DNA from: Caproiciproducens sp. NJN-50
Lineage (GTDB): Bacteria; Bacillota; Clostridia; Oscillospirales; Acutalibacteraceae
Length of the DNA: 64,000 nt
Reading direction: 5' to 3'
Assembly: GCF_004103755.1 (NCBI RefSeq)
Contig: NZ_CP035283.1
Location: 2,232,001 to 2,296,000 of the forward strand
The notes beneath the pieces were generated by a model that was given only the letters and a program-made list of their open reading frames with translations, searched no databases and was not told the origin of the DNA. Of this stretch, positions 9,014 to 17,214 are shown piece after piece. A program made the translations under genes and the position numbers. How positions within the stretch are numbered: the stretch's first letter is position 1; each line of letters starts with the position of its first letter.

Positions 9014-11137
9014 CTATTGGCAGCAGGACATGCCGCCGGCAGACACGTAATTTTCCGCCTCGTTTTGAATCGCGTTGATGTCGATCTGACTGATGTCGTC
9101 CACAACCTTGACATAGCCGCCGAGCATTCCCATCCCGCACTGGAAGGAAAAATCGGATTGCGGGGTGAAAACGGGGGTCTCCGTCCGGCTGCTCAGATCG
9201 AGCTGGCTGTTGAGTTCCGGAAACACAACGTACTCATTGCAGGAAGTCAACCGGGTTGGATTAAATTTGATTTTCGCGGGAATGCCCTTCTGCAGGACGA
9301 GGATAGGCGGCGAATAGCCGTTGCCGCCGACCGATACGGCGACCTCCTGCTCGTTCCCGCTGATTTTCGCAACGCCGACCGCATCCGCGGAATTGCTTCC
9401 GCCGGTCCCGGTTTCCGGCTGCTCGCCGGAAGCGGGCGGAGCGGCTTCCGAAATGTCCTCGACGACCGAGATCGTACTGGTGATCATACCCATGGAGCAG
9501 GTGTAAGTGATCACGCCGGTTTGCTTCGGGGTAAAATTGATTTCATTGTCGCCCGGCTGCAACGTCTTCGCAATATTGTACTGGGGGATCGTCACCGTCC
9601 CGTTGCAGCCGTTGATGGCGCCGGCGTCCGCCCGGATCGTCCACTTGACCGGGATGCCTTTCTGTACCGTGATCGGCGTGTAGCTGTTTGCCTGAAGCTG
9701 TGTCGTGATCTCCTGCTCATCGCCCTTTACGGTTGCCGCATTGCTTTGGCTCGCGGCTTTCGCCGTGATCAGGCCGAGCGGATTGATCCCCGAAAGGGAG
9801 AAACCCCTGTTCAGCATAACGACGCCGAGAACCATGACAAGCGCTGCGCTGACCCTCATTATTTTATGGGTGAATTTACTGCTCAGAAAGGAACTGACCG
9901 CGCCAAACCCGAACATGAGCGGAACCGTGCCAAGGCTGAATACCAGCATCGACAGGGCGCCCTTCACGGGGCTGCCGGTGCCGAGCGCATAGAGCTGCAT
10001 GGCCTGCAGCGGCCCGCAGGGCATCAGCCCGTTGAAAAGCCCGACAAAAAACGGGCCGTGCTCTCCGCTCATGTGGAACTTCGTGACGAATATCTTCGGC
10101 ATGTGGGGGATGAAACGCCTCAGCCAAGGGAAAATGTTCAGCATGTTCAGCCCCATGATCACCATGAAAATACCCGCAGTCATAGAAACGATTCCTCTCG
10201 CCGTTCCCGAAAAGCTGACCGCGGAACCGAGCGCGCCGACAATGCCGCCGATCATGGTATAGGAGAGCACCCGCCCCGCGTTATACAACAGGCTCGGCTT
10301 CAGCGTGGCGAGTTTGCTTTTCCTTTCCTGTTCAGAAAATTTGTACGATACCGCCTGGGAAAGATTGATGCCGCCGCACATCGCGACACAGTGCAGGGAA
10401 GTAATCAGTCCCACCACGAACAGAAGGCCATACCCCATGCCCTGCGTGACATTCGGAATAAAGTTGAATCCGACTGTATTTTTGAGGACCTGATAGGCAG
10501 CGAGAATGATGATGCCGATGCCGAGCAGATGGTTGATCGGAATTCTGTCATCGTTTTTACCCTGTCTCCCATTCTCTGTGCTTTTTGGTTCGGGACTGCC
10601 GGCCGCCTGATAGCCGAGTTTTTCAATCACCCCGGCGATTTCGCTCCAGGGGACGATGCGGGGATCATAGGTGATCTCCGCGCTTCCGGCGGCATAGCTG
10701 GCCCTGATCCTGACAACGCCCTTTACCTTTTTAAGGCGGTTTTCGATCCGCATTTCACAGCCGGTGCAGAACATGCCGCCGATTTTCAGCGTCTTACGGA
10801 TCAGCCCGTCGGAGGACCTGTCCGTCGCGGAACGGCTCTGCAGCGCCGGAGCATCTTCCGGCAGGATGATCATCGGCGGCGGCGGGACCGGTTTGCTCTC
10901 CGGACGCCTCGTCGCCTTTTCCGAGGAAATATAACCGGCACTGTAGATTTCTTTTGTTATTTTCTTGAGTTTTATCTTCTCCGGATCATAGGAAAACCGC
11001 ACATTGGATTCCACGCTGCTCGCCTTCACGTCTCTGACGCCGTCCAGTCCATTCAATGCGAGCTCCAGTTCCGTTTCATCGGTTTCCAGCATCATTCCCT
11101 GAACCCAAAGTTGTTTTTGAATCCACCGCTGAGCCAT
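9014..11137 (-). CDS. Copper protein: HMA-HMA-TauE/SafE-cupredoxin-cupredoxin fusion
   Basis: This is a 707-residue membrane protein. Residues 10-72 form a heavy-metal-associated fold that has lost its CxxC (GMMLETDE). Residues 116-178 form a second one with the metal site GMFCTGC. Residues about 203-465 are a TauE/SafE (UreH-like) multi-helix membrane domain with SLHCVAMCGG and NGLMPCGPLQAMQL. Two cupredoxin-like domains follow, ending in YTCSMGM and FQCGMGM, which supply Cys/Met copper ligands. The C-terminus ends GGMSCCQ. The likely role is copper capture and transfer across the membrane, close to the csoR/copA module. GGAAGTGAT precedes the ATG. Confidence 0.85.
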   Translation of the reverse strand: MAQRWIQKQLWVQGMMLETDETELELALNGLDGVRDVKASSVESNVRFSYDPEKIKLKKITKEIYSAGYISSEKATRRPESKPVPPPPMIILPEDAPALQSRSATDRSSDGLIRKTLKIGGMFCTGCEMRIENRLKKVKGVVRIRASYAAGSAEITYDPRIVPWSEIAGVIEKLGYQAAGSPEPKSTENGRQGKNDDRIPINHLLGIGIIILAAYQVLKNTVGFNFIPNVTQGMGYGLLFVVGLITSLHCVAMCGGINLSQAVSYKFSEQERKSKLATLKPSLLYNAGRVLSYTMIGGIVGALGSAVSFSGTARGIVSMTAGIFMVIMGLNMLNIFPWLRRFIPHMPKIFVTKFHMSGEHGPFFVGLFNGLMPCGPLQAMQLYALGTGSPVKGALSMLVFSLGTVPLMFGFGAVSSFLSSKFTHKIMRVSAALVMVLGVVMLNRGFSLSGINPLGLITAKAASQSNAATVKGDEQEITTQLQANSYTPITVQKGIPVKWTIRADAGAINGCNGTVTIPQYNIAKTLQPGDNEINFTPKQTGVITYTCSMGMITSTISVVEDISEAAPPASGEQPETGTGGSNSADAVGVAKISGNEQEVAVSVGGNGYSPPILVLQKGIPAKIKFNPTRLTSCNEYVVFPELNSQLDLSSRTETPVFTPQSDFSFQCGMGMLGGYVKVVDDISQIDINAIQNEAENYVSAGGMSCCQ

Positions 11138-11168
11138 CCGATCACTTCCAAACAGGCAGATTTCTGAG

Positions 11169-11203
11169 AGAAGTCCTCTGACTTCTACAGCATTTCAAAT
11201 GCT
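11169..11203. promoter_or_regulatory. Two adjacent palindromes upstream of the copper fusion gene
   Basis: AGAAGTC-CTCT-GACTTCT (11169-11186) and AGCATTTCAAATGCT (11189-11203) lie 32-66 bases before the start of the minus-strand copper protein. Either could be an operator. Neither resembles the CsoR boxes at 12.2-12.6 kb. Confidence 0.35.
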
Positions 11204-11284
11204 ATCAGCCTGTTGTGAAGATTTCATGAAGATATCTTTTTCCTTCTCGATCAACCTGCATCGTTTTTGCGTAAAAGCCCTTTA

Positions 11285-11968
11285 TCATTCCGCCTTTTGG
11301 CAGCAAAAGCAAGCCATGGATTTTACCGTACCCAGATTTGCGCTTTGATAAAGGACCGCCAGTCGTGTTCTCAGACTCTCCTCTGTCTCAAACGGAGAAC
11401 TGAAAAATCCCTTCGGCTCATAAAAATGCCGCACGAACCAATCGGTGCGCCGGATTTCGCCCCGGATATAAAAACAGCCGCAGAAAACGCCGCCGCGTTT
11501 AAGCACCCGGAAGGTCTCCCGGTAGGCTGCTTCCTTGTCCGGAAAAGCGTGGAAGCCGTTCAGGGACAGCACGATATCAAAGCTCCCATCCTCAAAGGGG
11601 AGTGCGCCGACATCGCCCTGCAGAAAGCGGACGTGCGGCAAGCCCAGCCTGGCCGCACGCCTCCGCGCCGTCGCCATCATCTCCGCCGAATTGTCCAGGC
11701 ATGTCACATCCGCGTTTGCCAGCTTTCGGTAGACCGGCATGGTAAGCACCCCCGTACCAACGGGGACTTCCAGCAGCCTCCCGGAAAAGTCCTCCGGGAT
11801 TCCGGAAAGGGCCTGTTGAAGATAGCGGTCGTTGTCCGCCTTGTCCATATCCCAGACCAGTTTGCAAACGATCCTGCCAAAGGCCGTAGAGCAGGTGATC
11901 ATACCATCATAGGCGGTTGCCTCCCGGCCCAGTATCTGATAGGCTTGCCTGATTTCTTCATGCGCCAT
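11285..11968 (-). CDS. Class I SAM-dependent methyltransferase
   Basis: This 227-residue cytoplasmic enzyme shows the Rossmann motifs of the Methyltransf_11/25 group: motif I LLEVPVGTGVLTMP, acidic residue in VTCLDNSAEMM, motif IV GSFDIVLSLNGFHAFPD, and post-motif LRVLKRGGVFCG. The substrate is unknown. The C-terminus has CFCCQK, and Cys residues are otherwise sparse. A GGTTAG-N6-CTAACC box about 100 bases upstream suggests co-regulation with the iron genes at 19-24 kb. The ATG follows AAAGGAG. Confidence 0.8.
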   Translation of the reverse strand: MAHEEIRQAYQILGREATAYDGMITCSTAFGRIVCKLVWDMDKADNDRYLQQALSGIPEDFSGRLLEVPVGTGVLTMPVYRKLANADVTCLDNSAEMMATARRRAARLGLPHVRFLQGDVGALPFEDGSFDIVLSLNGFHAFPDKEAAYRETFRVLKRGGVFCGCFYIRGEIRRTDWFVRHFYEPKGFFSSPFETEESLRTRLAVLYQSANLGTVKSMACFCCQKAE

Positions 11969-12071
11969 GCGAAAAATCTCCTTTCCTGCCGCCGGACCAA
12001 GAACATATCACATTTAAATAGCATTCATCGATCAGAAACGCACAAGAACCTTCCGATCATCTTTCAAAACC

Positions 12072-12089
12072 GGTTAGATATTGCTAACC
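12072..12089. promoter_or_regulatory. DtxR-type box upstream of the methyltransferase
   Basis: GGTTAG-ATATTG-CTAACC has perfect 6-bp arms with a 6-base spacer. It is the same layout as seven further sites around the feo genes, so a DtxR-family iron repressor is the likely ligand. Confidence 0.65.
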
Positions 12090-12188
12090 TATATTGTATT
12101 ATAGCATAGTGACTCGGCAAATAAAAGAGCGGGAAAACGTATCTCACAGAAAAATCAGGCATATACGGTTCACCGTACCGGCGCCGTG

Positions 12189-12237
12189 TTGACGCGGATG
12201 CCCCTTGATGCTATACTTTATTTTACCCTATAGGGTA
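12189..12237 (+). promoter_or_regulatory. csoR promoter with CsoR operator
   Basis: TTGACG (12189-12194), a 17-base spacer and TATACT (12212-12217) form the promoter. The perfect palindrome TACCCTATAGGGTA (12224-12237) covers the likely transcription start, a standard repressor position. Autoregulation is inferred from the match to known CsoR sites (C/G tracts within TA ends). Confidence 0.75.
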
Positions 12238-12254
12238 TTGAAGGAGGAGTTACG

Positions 12255-12527
12255 ATGCGCCAGTGCATGGATTCGGATAACCTGCATAGACGGCTCAGCA
12301 AAATCATGGGGCAGGTTAAGGCGATTGACAAAATGGTTGACGAGGACGTCCCGTGCGAGGACGTTCTGATTCAAATAAACGCGGCGAAAAGCGCCTTGCA
12401 CAAGGTGGGCGAAATCGTTTTGGAAGGTCATCTGAATCACTGCGTGCGCGAGGGGATCGAGCACGGAGACGCCGACAAGGCAATTGCGGATTTTGCGAAA
12501 GCGATCGACCATTTTTCAAGGCTGTGA
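12255..12527 (+). CDS. csoR: CsoR-family copper-sensing repressor
   Basis: This 90-residue all-helical DNA-binding protein (DUF156 family) releases its operator on binding Cu(I). The ligand triad has exact CsoR spacing: Cys34 (VPCEDV), His59 and Cys63 (EGHLNHC). This favours copper over nickel (RcnR) or sulfur (CstR) sensing. It begins with Arg-Gln-Cys-Met, which may add thiols. AAGGAGG precedes the ATG at 12255. It is followed by a terminator and then copA under its own CsoR boxes. Confidence 0.92.
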   Translation: MRQCMDSDNLHRRLSKIMGQVKAIDKMVDEDVPCEDVLIQINAAKSALHKVGEIVLEGHLNHCVREGIEHGDADKAIADFAKAIDHFSRL

Positions 12528-12550
12528 GCGGAAAGAGAAACCAAACGGGA

Positions 12551-12576
12551 CGGCTGCTTTACGGCAGCCGTTTTTT
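12551..12576 (+). terminator. Rho-independent terminator of csoR
   Basis: CGGCTGC and GCAGCCG form a 7-bp stem with loop TTTACG, followed by six T residues. Confidence 0.85.
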
Positions 12577-12577
12577 A

Positions 12578-12623
12578 TTGACAAAGCATACCCCTTGGGG
12601 TATTATATACCTATACTAGGTAT
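12578..12623 (+). promoter_or_regulatory. copA promoter with two CsoR operators
   Basis: TTGACA (12578-12583), a 17-base spacer and TATTAT (12601-12606). A CsoR-like box ATACCCCTTGGGGTAT (12588-12603) fills the spacer, and a second palindrome ATACCTATACTAGGTAT (12607-12623) lies just after the -10. Both would block RNA polymerase when CsoR is copper-free. Confidence 0.75.
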
Positions 12624-12648
12624 AAGTATATAAAGGGGGAATGTTCTC

Positions 12649-14505
12649 TTGCTACGGTTCTGGAAAGATGGAGAAAAACCAACCATGCTGATTCTTGCGG
12701 TTTCTTTCGCATCCCTGATCGTCAGCTTCTTCAACATTGGAAATCTGCCGGTTGACGCCGCATGGATCGCGATTCTGCTTTGTGGAATCCCTATCGTAAA
12801 GGAGGCAGCAGCAGGATTGGTGACAAAATTTGATATCAAGGCAGACGTGCTGGTTTCCATCGCGCTGATCGCGTCAGTCATCATTGGAGAGACCTTCGCC
12901 GCCGGCGAAGTCGCCTTTATCATGACAATCGGCGCATATCTGGAAGAACGAACGGTTGCAAAGGCGCGTTCCGGAATTGAAAAGCTGGTGCACCTCACTC
13001 CCGCTACGGCGAGGCTGGTGCAGGGTGATCGGGAATCGATCATCCCCGCCGAGCAGGTAAAGCCCGGCGATATTCTGCGCGTCCTGGCAGGCGAAACCAT
13101 CGCCGTCGACGGCCGGATCACAAAGGGAAAAACCTCGATCGACCAATCCGTCATGACGGGAGAATCCCTTCCTGTGGATAAGGCGGAAGGCGACGAGGTT
13201 TTCAGCGGCACCGTCAATCAGTTCGGTATTTTTGAAATGACGGCGCTGAAGGTCGGCGAAGACAGCTCCCTCCAGCAGATGATCCGGCTTGTGAAATCGG
13301 CGGACGCCGGAAAGGCCAAAATCGTAGGAATAGCGGACCGGTGGGCGACATGGATCGTAGTGACCGCGCTTTCGGCGGCAATTTTAACATGGCTTTTTAC
13401 CGGCCAGATCATCCGTTCTGTTACCATCCTGGTGGTCTTCTGCCCCTGCGCCCTGGTATTGGCCACGCCTACCGCAATCATGGCTGGAATCGGAAATGCC
13501 ACGAAATACGGCATTCTGGTCCGCGAGGGCGACGCGCTGGAACGACTTGCCAAAGTGAAGCGGATCGCCTTTGACAAAACCGGTACTCTGACTTACGGAA
13601 AACCGACCGTAGTCCGTGTGGAAAGCTTTGATCAAGATTTGAGCAGCGACAGAATTTTAGAACTCGCCGCATCCGCAGAGTTAAGGTCAGAGCATCCGCT
13701 CGGGAAAGCGATTCTTTCCTGTTATCACCAAAAAAAAGACCGCTTCCCTGACGATCCGGAAGCATTCGAACTGTTCGCGGGCCGGGGAGTACTCGCGGTC
13801 ATAAACGGAGACGAGATCCTCGCCGGGAACGAGGCCCTGCTGGCCGAGCGGCAGGTCGGCTTGCCGGAAGCATTCCAGTCGTCCGCCGAAGAGGCGAAAA
13901 AGGAAGGCAGCACGATCATTTATCTGTGCCGCAACCAAAAACCCGCCGGATGGATCGCCCTGTCGGACACGCTGCGCCCCGACGCCGAAGAAACAGTCAG
14001 CGCAATTCACCAGATCGGCATAAAGACAGTCCTGCTGACCGGGGATGCGTCCCCGGCCGCAACCCATATGGCAAATATGGCCGGCATCAGCGACGTGAGG
14101 TCGGGCTGTCTGCCGGAGGGAAAACTGACGGCCATCGCTGAGTTTCAAGAAAAGGGGCAGCCCGTCTGTATGGTGGGCGACGGAATCAACGACGCCCCCG
14201 CTTTAAAAGCGGCGCAGGTTGGCATCGCCATGGGCAAAATGGGAAGCGACATTGCGATCGACGCCTCCGACATCGCCCTGGTAAGCGACGGCATCAAAGA
14301 AATCCCGCATCTTCTTTTACTGTCGCAAAAAACGATGCAAACCATCAATATCAATCTGATCGCATCGATGACGCTGAATTTTATCGCGGTTATACTCGCG
14401 ATCATCGGCGTGCTGAATCCGGTCGTCGGCGCGCTTGTACATAACGCCGGTTCGGTCGCCGTCATTATAAACTCATCGCTGCTATTAAAATGGAGGAAAG
14501 CATAA
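12649..14505 (+). CDS. copA: P1B-type heavy-metal ATPase (copper exporter)
   Basis: This is a 618-residue ATP-driven metal pump of the inner membrane. Visible elements are paired N-terminal helices, the phosphatase loop TGES (170-173), the transport motif CPC (265-267), the phosphorylation site DKTGTLT (Asp309) and the hinge GDGINDAPAL. The CPC motif and the CsoR boxes point to Cu(I), though Zn/Cd-type pumps also use CPC. No N-terminal HMA domain is fused, so metal may be delivered by a separate protein. The start is TTG at 12649 behind AAAGGGGG; an ATG at 12642 is out of frame. Confidence 0.85.
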   Translation: MLRFWKDGEKPTMLILAVSFASLIVSFFNIGNLPVDAAWIAILLCGIPIVKEAAAGLVTKFDIKADVLVSIALIASVIIGETFAAGEVAFIMTIGAYLEERTVAKARSGIEKLVHLTPATARLVQGDRESIIPAEQVKPGDILRVLAGETIAVDGRITKGKTSIDQSVMTGESLPVDKAEGDEVFSGTVNQFGIFEMTALKVGEDSSLQQMIRLVKSADAGKAKIVGIADRWATWIVVTALSAAILTWLFTGQIIRSVTILVVFCPCALVLATPTAIMAGIGNATKYGILVREGDALERLAKVKRIAFDKTGTLTYGKPTVVRVESFDQDLSSDRILELAASAELRSEHPLGKAILSCYHQKKDRFPDDPEAFELFAGRGVLAVINGDEILAGNEALLAERQVGLPEAFQSSAEEAKKEGSTIIYLCRNQKPAGWIALSDTLRPDAEETVSAIHQIGIKTVLLTGDASPAATHMANMAGISDVRSGCLPEGKLTAIAEFQEKGQPVCMVGDGINDAPALKAAQVGIAMGKMGSDIAIDASDIALVSDGIKEIPHLLLLSQKTMQTININLIASMTLNFIAVILAIIGVLNPVVGALVHNAGSVAVIINSSLLLKWRKA

Positions 14506-14732
14506 AAGCGAACCAGCTCACTGCAAGCATTCCTGCCTCGCACACTTCTGAAACACCGTTCAAAAGCCTCGGGTCCATCGCGATACAGCTCCGGCGAATC
14601 CCACGCGGGATCTGAATTTTCGCATTGCAGAACCGAAAGATGGTTTCCCTGTTCTCATACCGTCCGCCGGCGGCCTGACCGCGGCGGCATCGCCCCGCTC
14701 TGAAAGACTGATCCCTGTACGATGAAATTATC

Positions 14733-14761
14733 TTGACAAATTGCAAAAACGGGGTTACAAT
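14733..14761 (+). promoter_or_regulatory. Promoter of the hydrolase-metNIQ operon
   Basis: TTGACA (14733-14738), 17 bases, TACAAT (14756-14761). The transcript would begin near 14768 and carry a leader of about 260 bases before the first structural gene. Confidence 0.75.
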
Positions 14762-14815
14762 ATACTCATATAAAACATATATTGTTACTATTAATTGAGG
14801 AGGGAAAGGGTTACG

Positions 14816-14926
14816 ATGAAGTTTTGGGCAAACGGTTCCATGAACTGCTTGATGCGCATGTTGTGCGGAATCATGTGCTGCTGTATGCCCAAAATAAAAC
14901 GTGACCGGATCTTTCTGCCTTTATAG
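14816..14926 (+). CDS. Met/Cys-rich leader peptide (attenuator)
   Basis: This is a 36-codon ORF with a strong ribosome site (GAGGAGGGAAAGGG). It has six Met (1, 9, 13, 15, 20, 24) and five Cys (11, 17, 21, 22, 23), including Met-Cys-Cys-Cys-Met. It lies between the promoter and a terminator, ahead of a methionine-type transporter. Ribosome stalling at Met or Cys codons could control read-through. This is inferred by analogy with amino-acid leader peptides. I saw no T-box or S-box signature in the leader. Confidence 0.65.
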   Translation: MKFWANGSMNCLMRMLCGIMCCCMPKIKRDRIFLPL

Positions 14927-14951
14927 TCTGCATTTGCAGGACAGAACAAGG

Positions 14952-14988
14952 AAGGCTGACAGGTCACATGATCTGCCGGCTTTTTTTG
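14952..14988 (+). terminator. Terminator in the metNIQ leader
   Basis: AAGGCTGACAGGT pairs with ATCTGCCGGCTTT (13 positions, including G-U pairs and one mismatch) around a CACATG loop, then runs into T7. A small upstream hairpin (CTGCA-TT-TGCAG, 14929-14940) could compete. The position, after the leader ORF and before the first gene, fits transcription attenuation. Confidence 0.65.
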
Positions 14989-15028
14989 TTTGTATTTCAC
15001 CGCATTTGAATTTTGGGGGCTTAGAACT

Positions 15029-16192
15029 ATGAAAACTAATGATTTTGCACTGGACGAAACGAAACTGTTTCAAACCTTTCAATGGCTCCACCGGCACCCG
15101 GAGCTCTCTTTTCAGGAGTTTGAAACCACAAAAAAGATCCGGGAACTGTTGTGCGCGGCGGATATCGAAATCCTGGATCTGCCGCTCGAAACCGGTCTGG
15201 TGGCGGAAGTGGCCGGAGCGCGGCCCGGACCGATTATCGCCGTCCGCTGCGATATCGACGCGCTTCCGATTCAGGAGCAGACGGACCTTGACTACAAGTC
15301 TGAAAATGACGGCATCATGCACGCCTGCGGCCATGATTTCCACACAGCGGCCATGTTTGGGGCGGCGCTGCTGCTCAAGCGGCGGGAAAAGGAGCTGCAG
15401 GGGACCGTAAGGATCATTTTTCAACCAGGGGAAGAATCTTCGCTCGGAGCGTTGAAAATCACGGAAAGCGGCGCACTGGATCACGCACAGGCGATCTTCG
15501 GAATCCATGTGATCCCCAATATCCCGGTCGGCACGGTCGTGATCTCGCCGGGCGCCATGACCGCGGCGGTCGACCGGTTTGAAATCACCATTTCGGGAAA
15601 GGGCGTCCATGCGGCGTATCCGCAGGACGGAATTGACCCGATCGTGACGGCGGCGCAGTTCATTTCCGCCGCGCAGACCATCGTCAGCCGGAACACCAAC
15701 CCGTTCCATCAGAGCCTCGTCAGCATCACGCATGTCGCCGCTGGGAGCACCTGGAATGTGATTCCTTCCTCCGCGTTCTTGGAAGGAACCGTCCGCACGC
15801 TGCAAAAGGAGGACCGCCAGTCCATCCCGAAGCGTCTGGAGGAACTCGCCGGAAACATTGCGGAGGCTTTTCGCGCCAAAGCCGATTTCCGCTGGATCGC
15901 CGGCCCCCCGGCGACGGACAACGATCCGCGCTGGACCGCGTTTGCGGCGGAAACGGCGGAAGACGCCGGCCTGAGAGTCGTTCCGGCGATCCCGGCGCTC
16001 GGCGGCGAAGACTTTGCTTTTTATCAGCAGACCCTCCGGGGCGTCTATATCCAGATCGGGACCGGAGAGTCCGAACCGAACCACAACCCGAAATTCCGCG
16101 TTGACCCGAAGGCGCTGCCGGCCGCATCCGCCTATGTCGCTTCGCTTGCCGAAAAGGCCCTTCAAACCCTGAAAAGCGGTGGAACGGTATGA
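15029..16192 (+). CDS. M20-family amidohydrolase (N-acyl amino acid deacylase type)
   Basis: This 387-residue zinc hydrolase is of the M20D/aminoacylase group. Metal-site motifs are visible: RCDIDALPIQEQ, HACGHDFHTAAMF, QPGEESSLGA with the catalytic Glu, and LGGEDFAFYQQ. It probably removes acyl groups from N-acyl-Met, N-acyl-Cys or related sulfur amino acids, because it is the first gene of a metNIQ operon; this substrate is inferred. The ATG at 15029 follows TTTTGGGGGC; a TTG at 14990 lies in the terminator and is rejected. It overlaps metN by four bases. Confidence 0.85.
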   Translation: MKTNDFALDETKLFQTFQWLHRHPELSFQEFETTKKIRELLCAADIEILDLPLETGLVAEVAGARPGPIIAVRCDIDALPIQEQTDLDYKSENDGIMHACGHDFHTAAMFGAALLLKRREKELQGTVRIIFQPGEESSLGALKITESGALDHAQAIFGIHVIPNIPVGTVVISPGAMTAAVDRFEITISGKGVHAAYPQDGIDPIVTAAQFISAAQTIVSRNTNPFHQSLVSITHVAAGSTWNVIPSSAFLEGTVRTLQKEDRQSIPKRLEELAGNIAEAFRAKADFRWIAGPPATDNDPRWTAFAAETAEDAGLRVVPAIPALGGEDFAFYQQTLRGVYIQIGTGESEPNHNPKFRVDPKALPAASAYVASLAEKALQTLKSGGTV

Positions 16193-17214
16193 TCGTCGTT
16201 CAAAATGTGAGCAAGACTTTTCCCGGCAGATCCGGAGATGTGGAAGCCTTGAAAAACGTTTCGATCCAGGTTGACGACGGGGATATCTTCGGCGTGGTCG
16301 GTTTCAGCGGGGCGGGAAAATCGACCCTGATCCGTACCGTGAATCTCCTGGAAAGGCCGGATTCAGGGAAAGTGATCATCGACGGGATCGACGTGACGGA
16401 CCTGCCGAAGCGAAAACTGCGCGGGGTCCGAAAGCATATCGGCATGGTATTTCAGCAGTTCAATCTTCTGAATTCCAAGACCGTGCGGCAGAACGTCGCC
16501 ATTCCTCTGATCCTGGAAAAGAAACCCAAAACAGAAACCGAGGAACGCGTCCGCGAGCTTTTGAGGTTTGTCGAGCTGGAAGAGAAGAAGGACGTTTACG
16601 CCGAAAATCTTTCCGGAGGCCAGAAACAGCGGGTCGGCATCGCGCGGGCGCTCGCGACCAGCCCGTCCATCCTGCTGTGCGACGAGGCCACCAGCGCGCT
16701 GGATCCGAAAACGACGGAATCCATTTTGCAGCTGCTGAAAAAAGTCAATCGGGAACTGGGAGTCACCATTTTGCTGATCACGCACCAGATGAACGTGATC
16801 AAGGAAATCTGCAACCGCGTCGCGGTCATGGAAAGCGGCGAGATCGTAGAACAGGGAAACGTTCTGGACGTTTTCGGCAACCCTCAGCACGATATCACAA
16901 AAGGATTCGTCAAAACGGTGATCGACGACACGGTCCCGGAGAGCATCCGCAAATCTATCCTGGAAGACAATAGGCAGGGAAAAATCCTCCGGCTGAAATT
17001 CACGGGAATCAGCGCTCAGGATTCCCTCCTTTCACGAATTGATAAAACTTTCAACGTGGAGACGGCCATCCTGTCCGCCACGGTAAGCGAACTGCAGGGC
17101 ACGGTGCTGAGTATCCTGAAAGTTCGTCTGACGGGGCGGAATGATGAGATTGCGAAAGCGGAACAGTATATCGAAAAATCCGGCGTGGAAGTAAAGGAGG
17201 TGACTTTGGAATAA
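16189..17214 (+). CDS. metN: Methionine ABC transporter ATP-binding protein
   Basis: This 341-residue cytoplasmic ATPase energises amino-acid import. The nucleotide-binding domain has Walker A (GFSGAGKST), Q-loop (VFQQFNLL), signature LSGGQKQRVGIARAL, Walker B (SILLCDEATSALD) and the switch His (LITHQ). A C-terminal NIL domain (about 260-341) is the methionine-sensing regulatory domain typical of MetN. The start overlaps the hydrolase stop as ATGA, and its stop overlaps metI, so translation is probably coupled. Confidence 0.93.
   Translation: MIVVQNVSKTFPGRSGDVEALKNVSIQVDDGDIFGVVGFSGAGKSTLIRTVNLLERPDSGKVIIDGIDVTDLPKRKLRGVRKHIGMVFQQFNLLNSKTVRQNVAIPLILEKKPKTETEERVRELLRFVELEEKKDVYAENLSGGQKQRVGIARALATSPSILLCDEATSALDPKTTESILQLLKKVNRELGVTILLITHQMNVIKEICNRVAVMESGEIVEQGNVLDVFGNPQHDITKGFVKTVIDDTVPESIRKSILEDNRQGKILRLKFTGISAQDSLLSRIDKTFNVETAILSATVSELQGTVLSILKVRLTGRNDEIAKAEQYIEKSGVEVKEVTLE

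Noticed and set aside
9017..11167. 716-codon plus-strand ORF opposite the copper fusion gene
   Set aside because: It is a GC-driven shadow with Arg/His/Asp-rich composition and no family pattern; the minus-strand protein has clear domains.
14762..15028. T-box or SAM riboswitch upstream of the metNIQ operon
   Set aside because: The leader is too short for a T-box and lacks its specifier and GGTGG-type signatures; no S-box core is visible. A translated Met/Cys-rich ORF is the better explanation.
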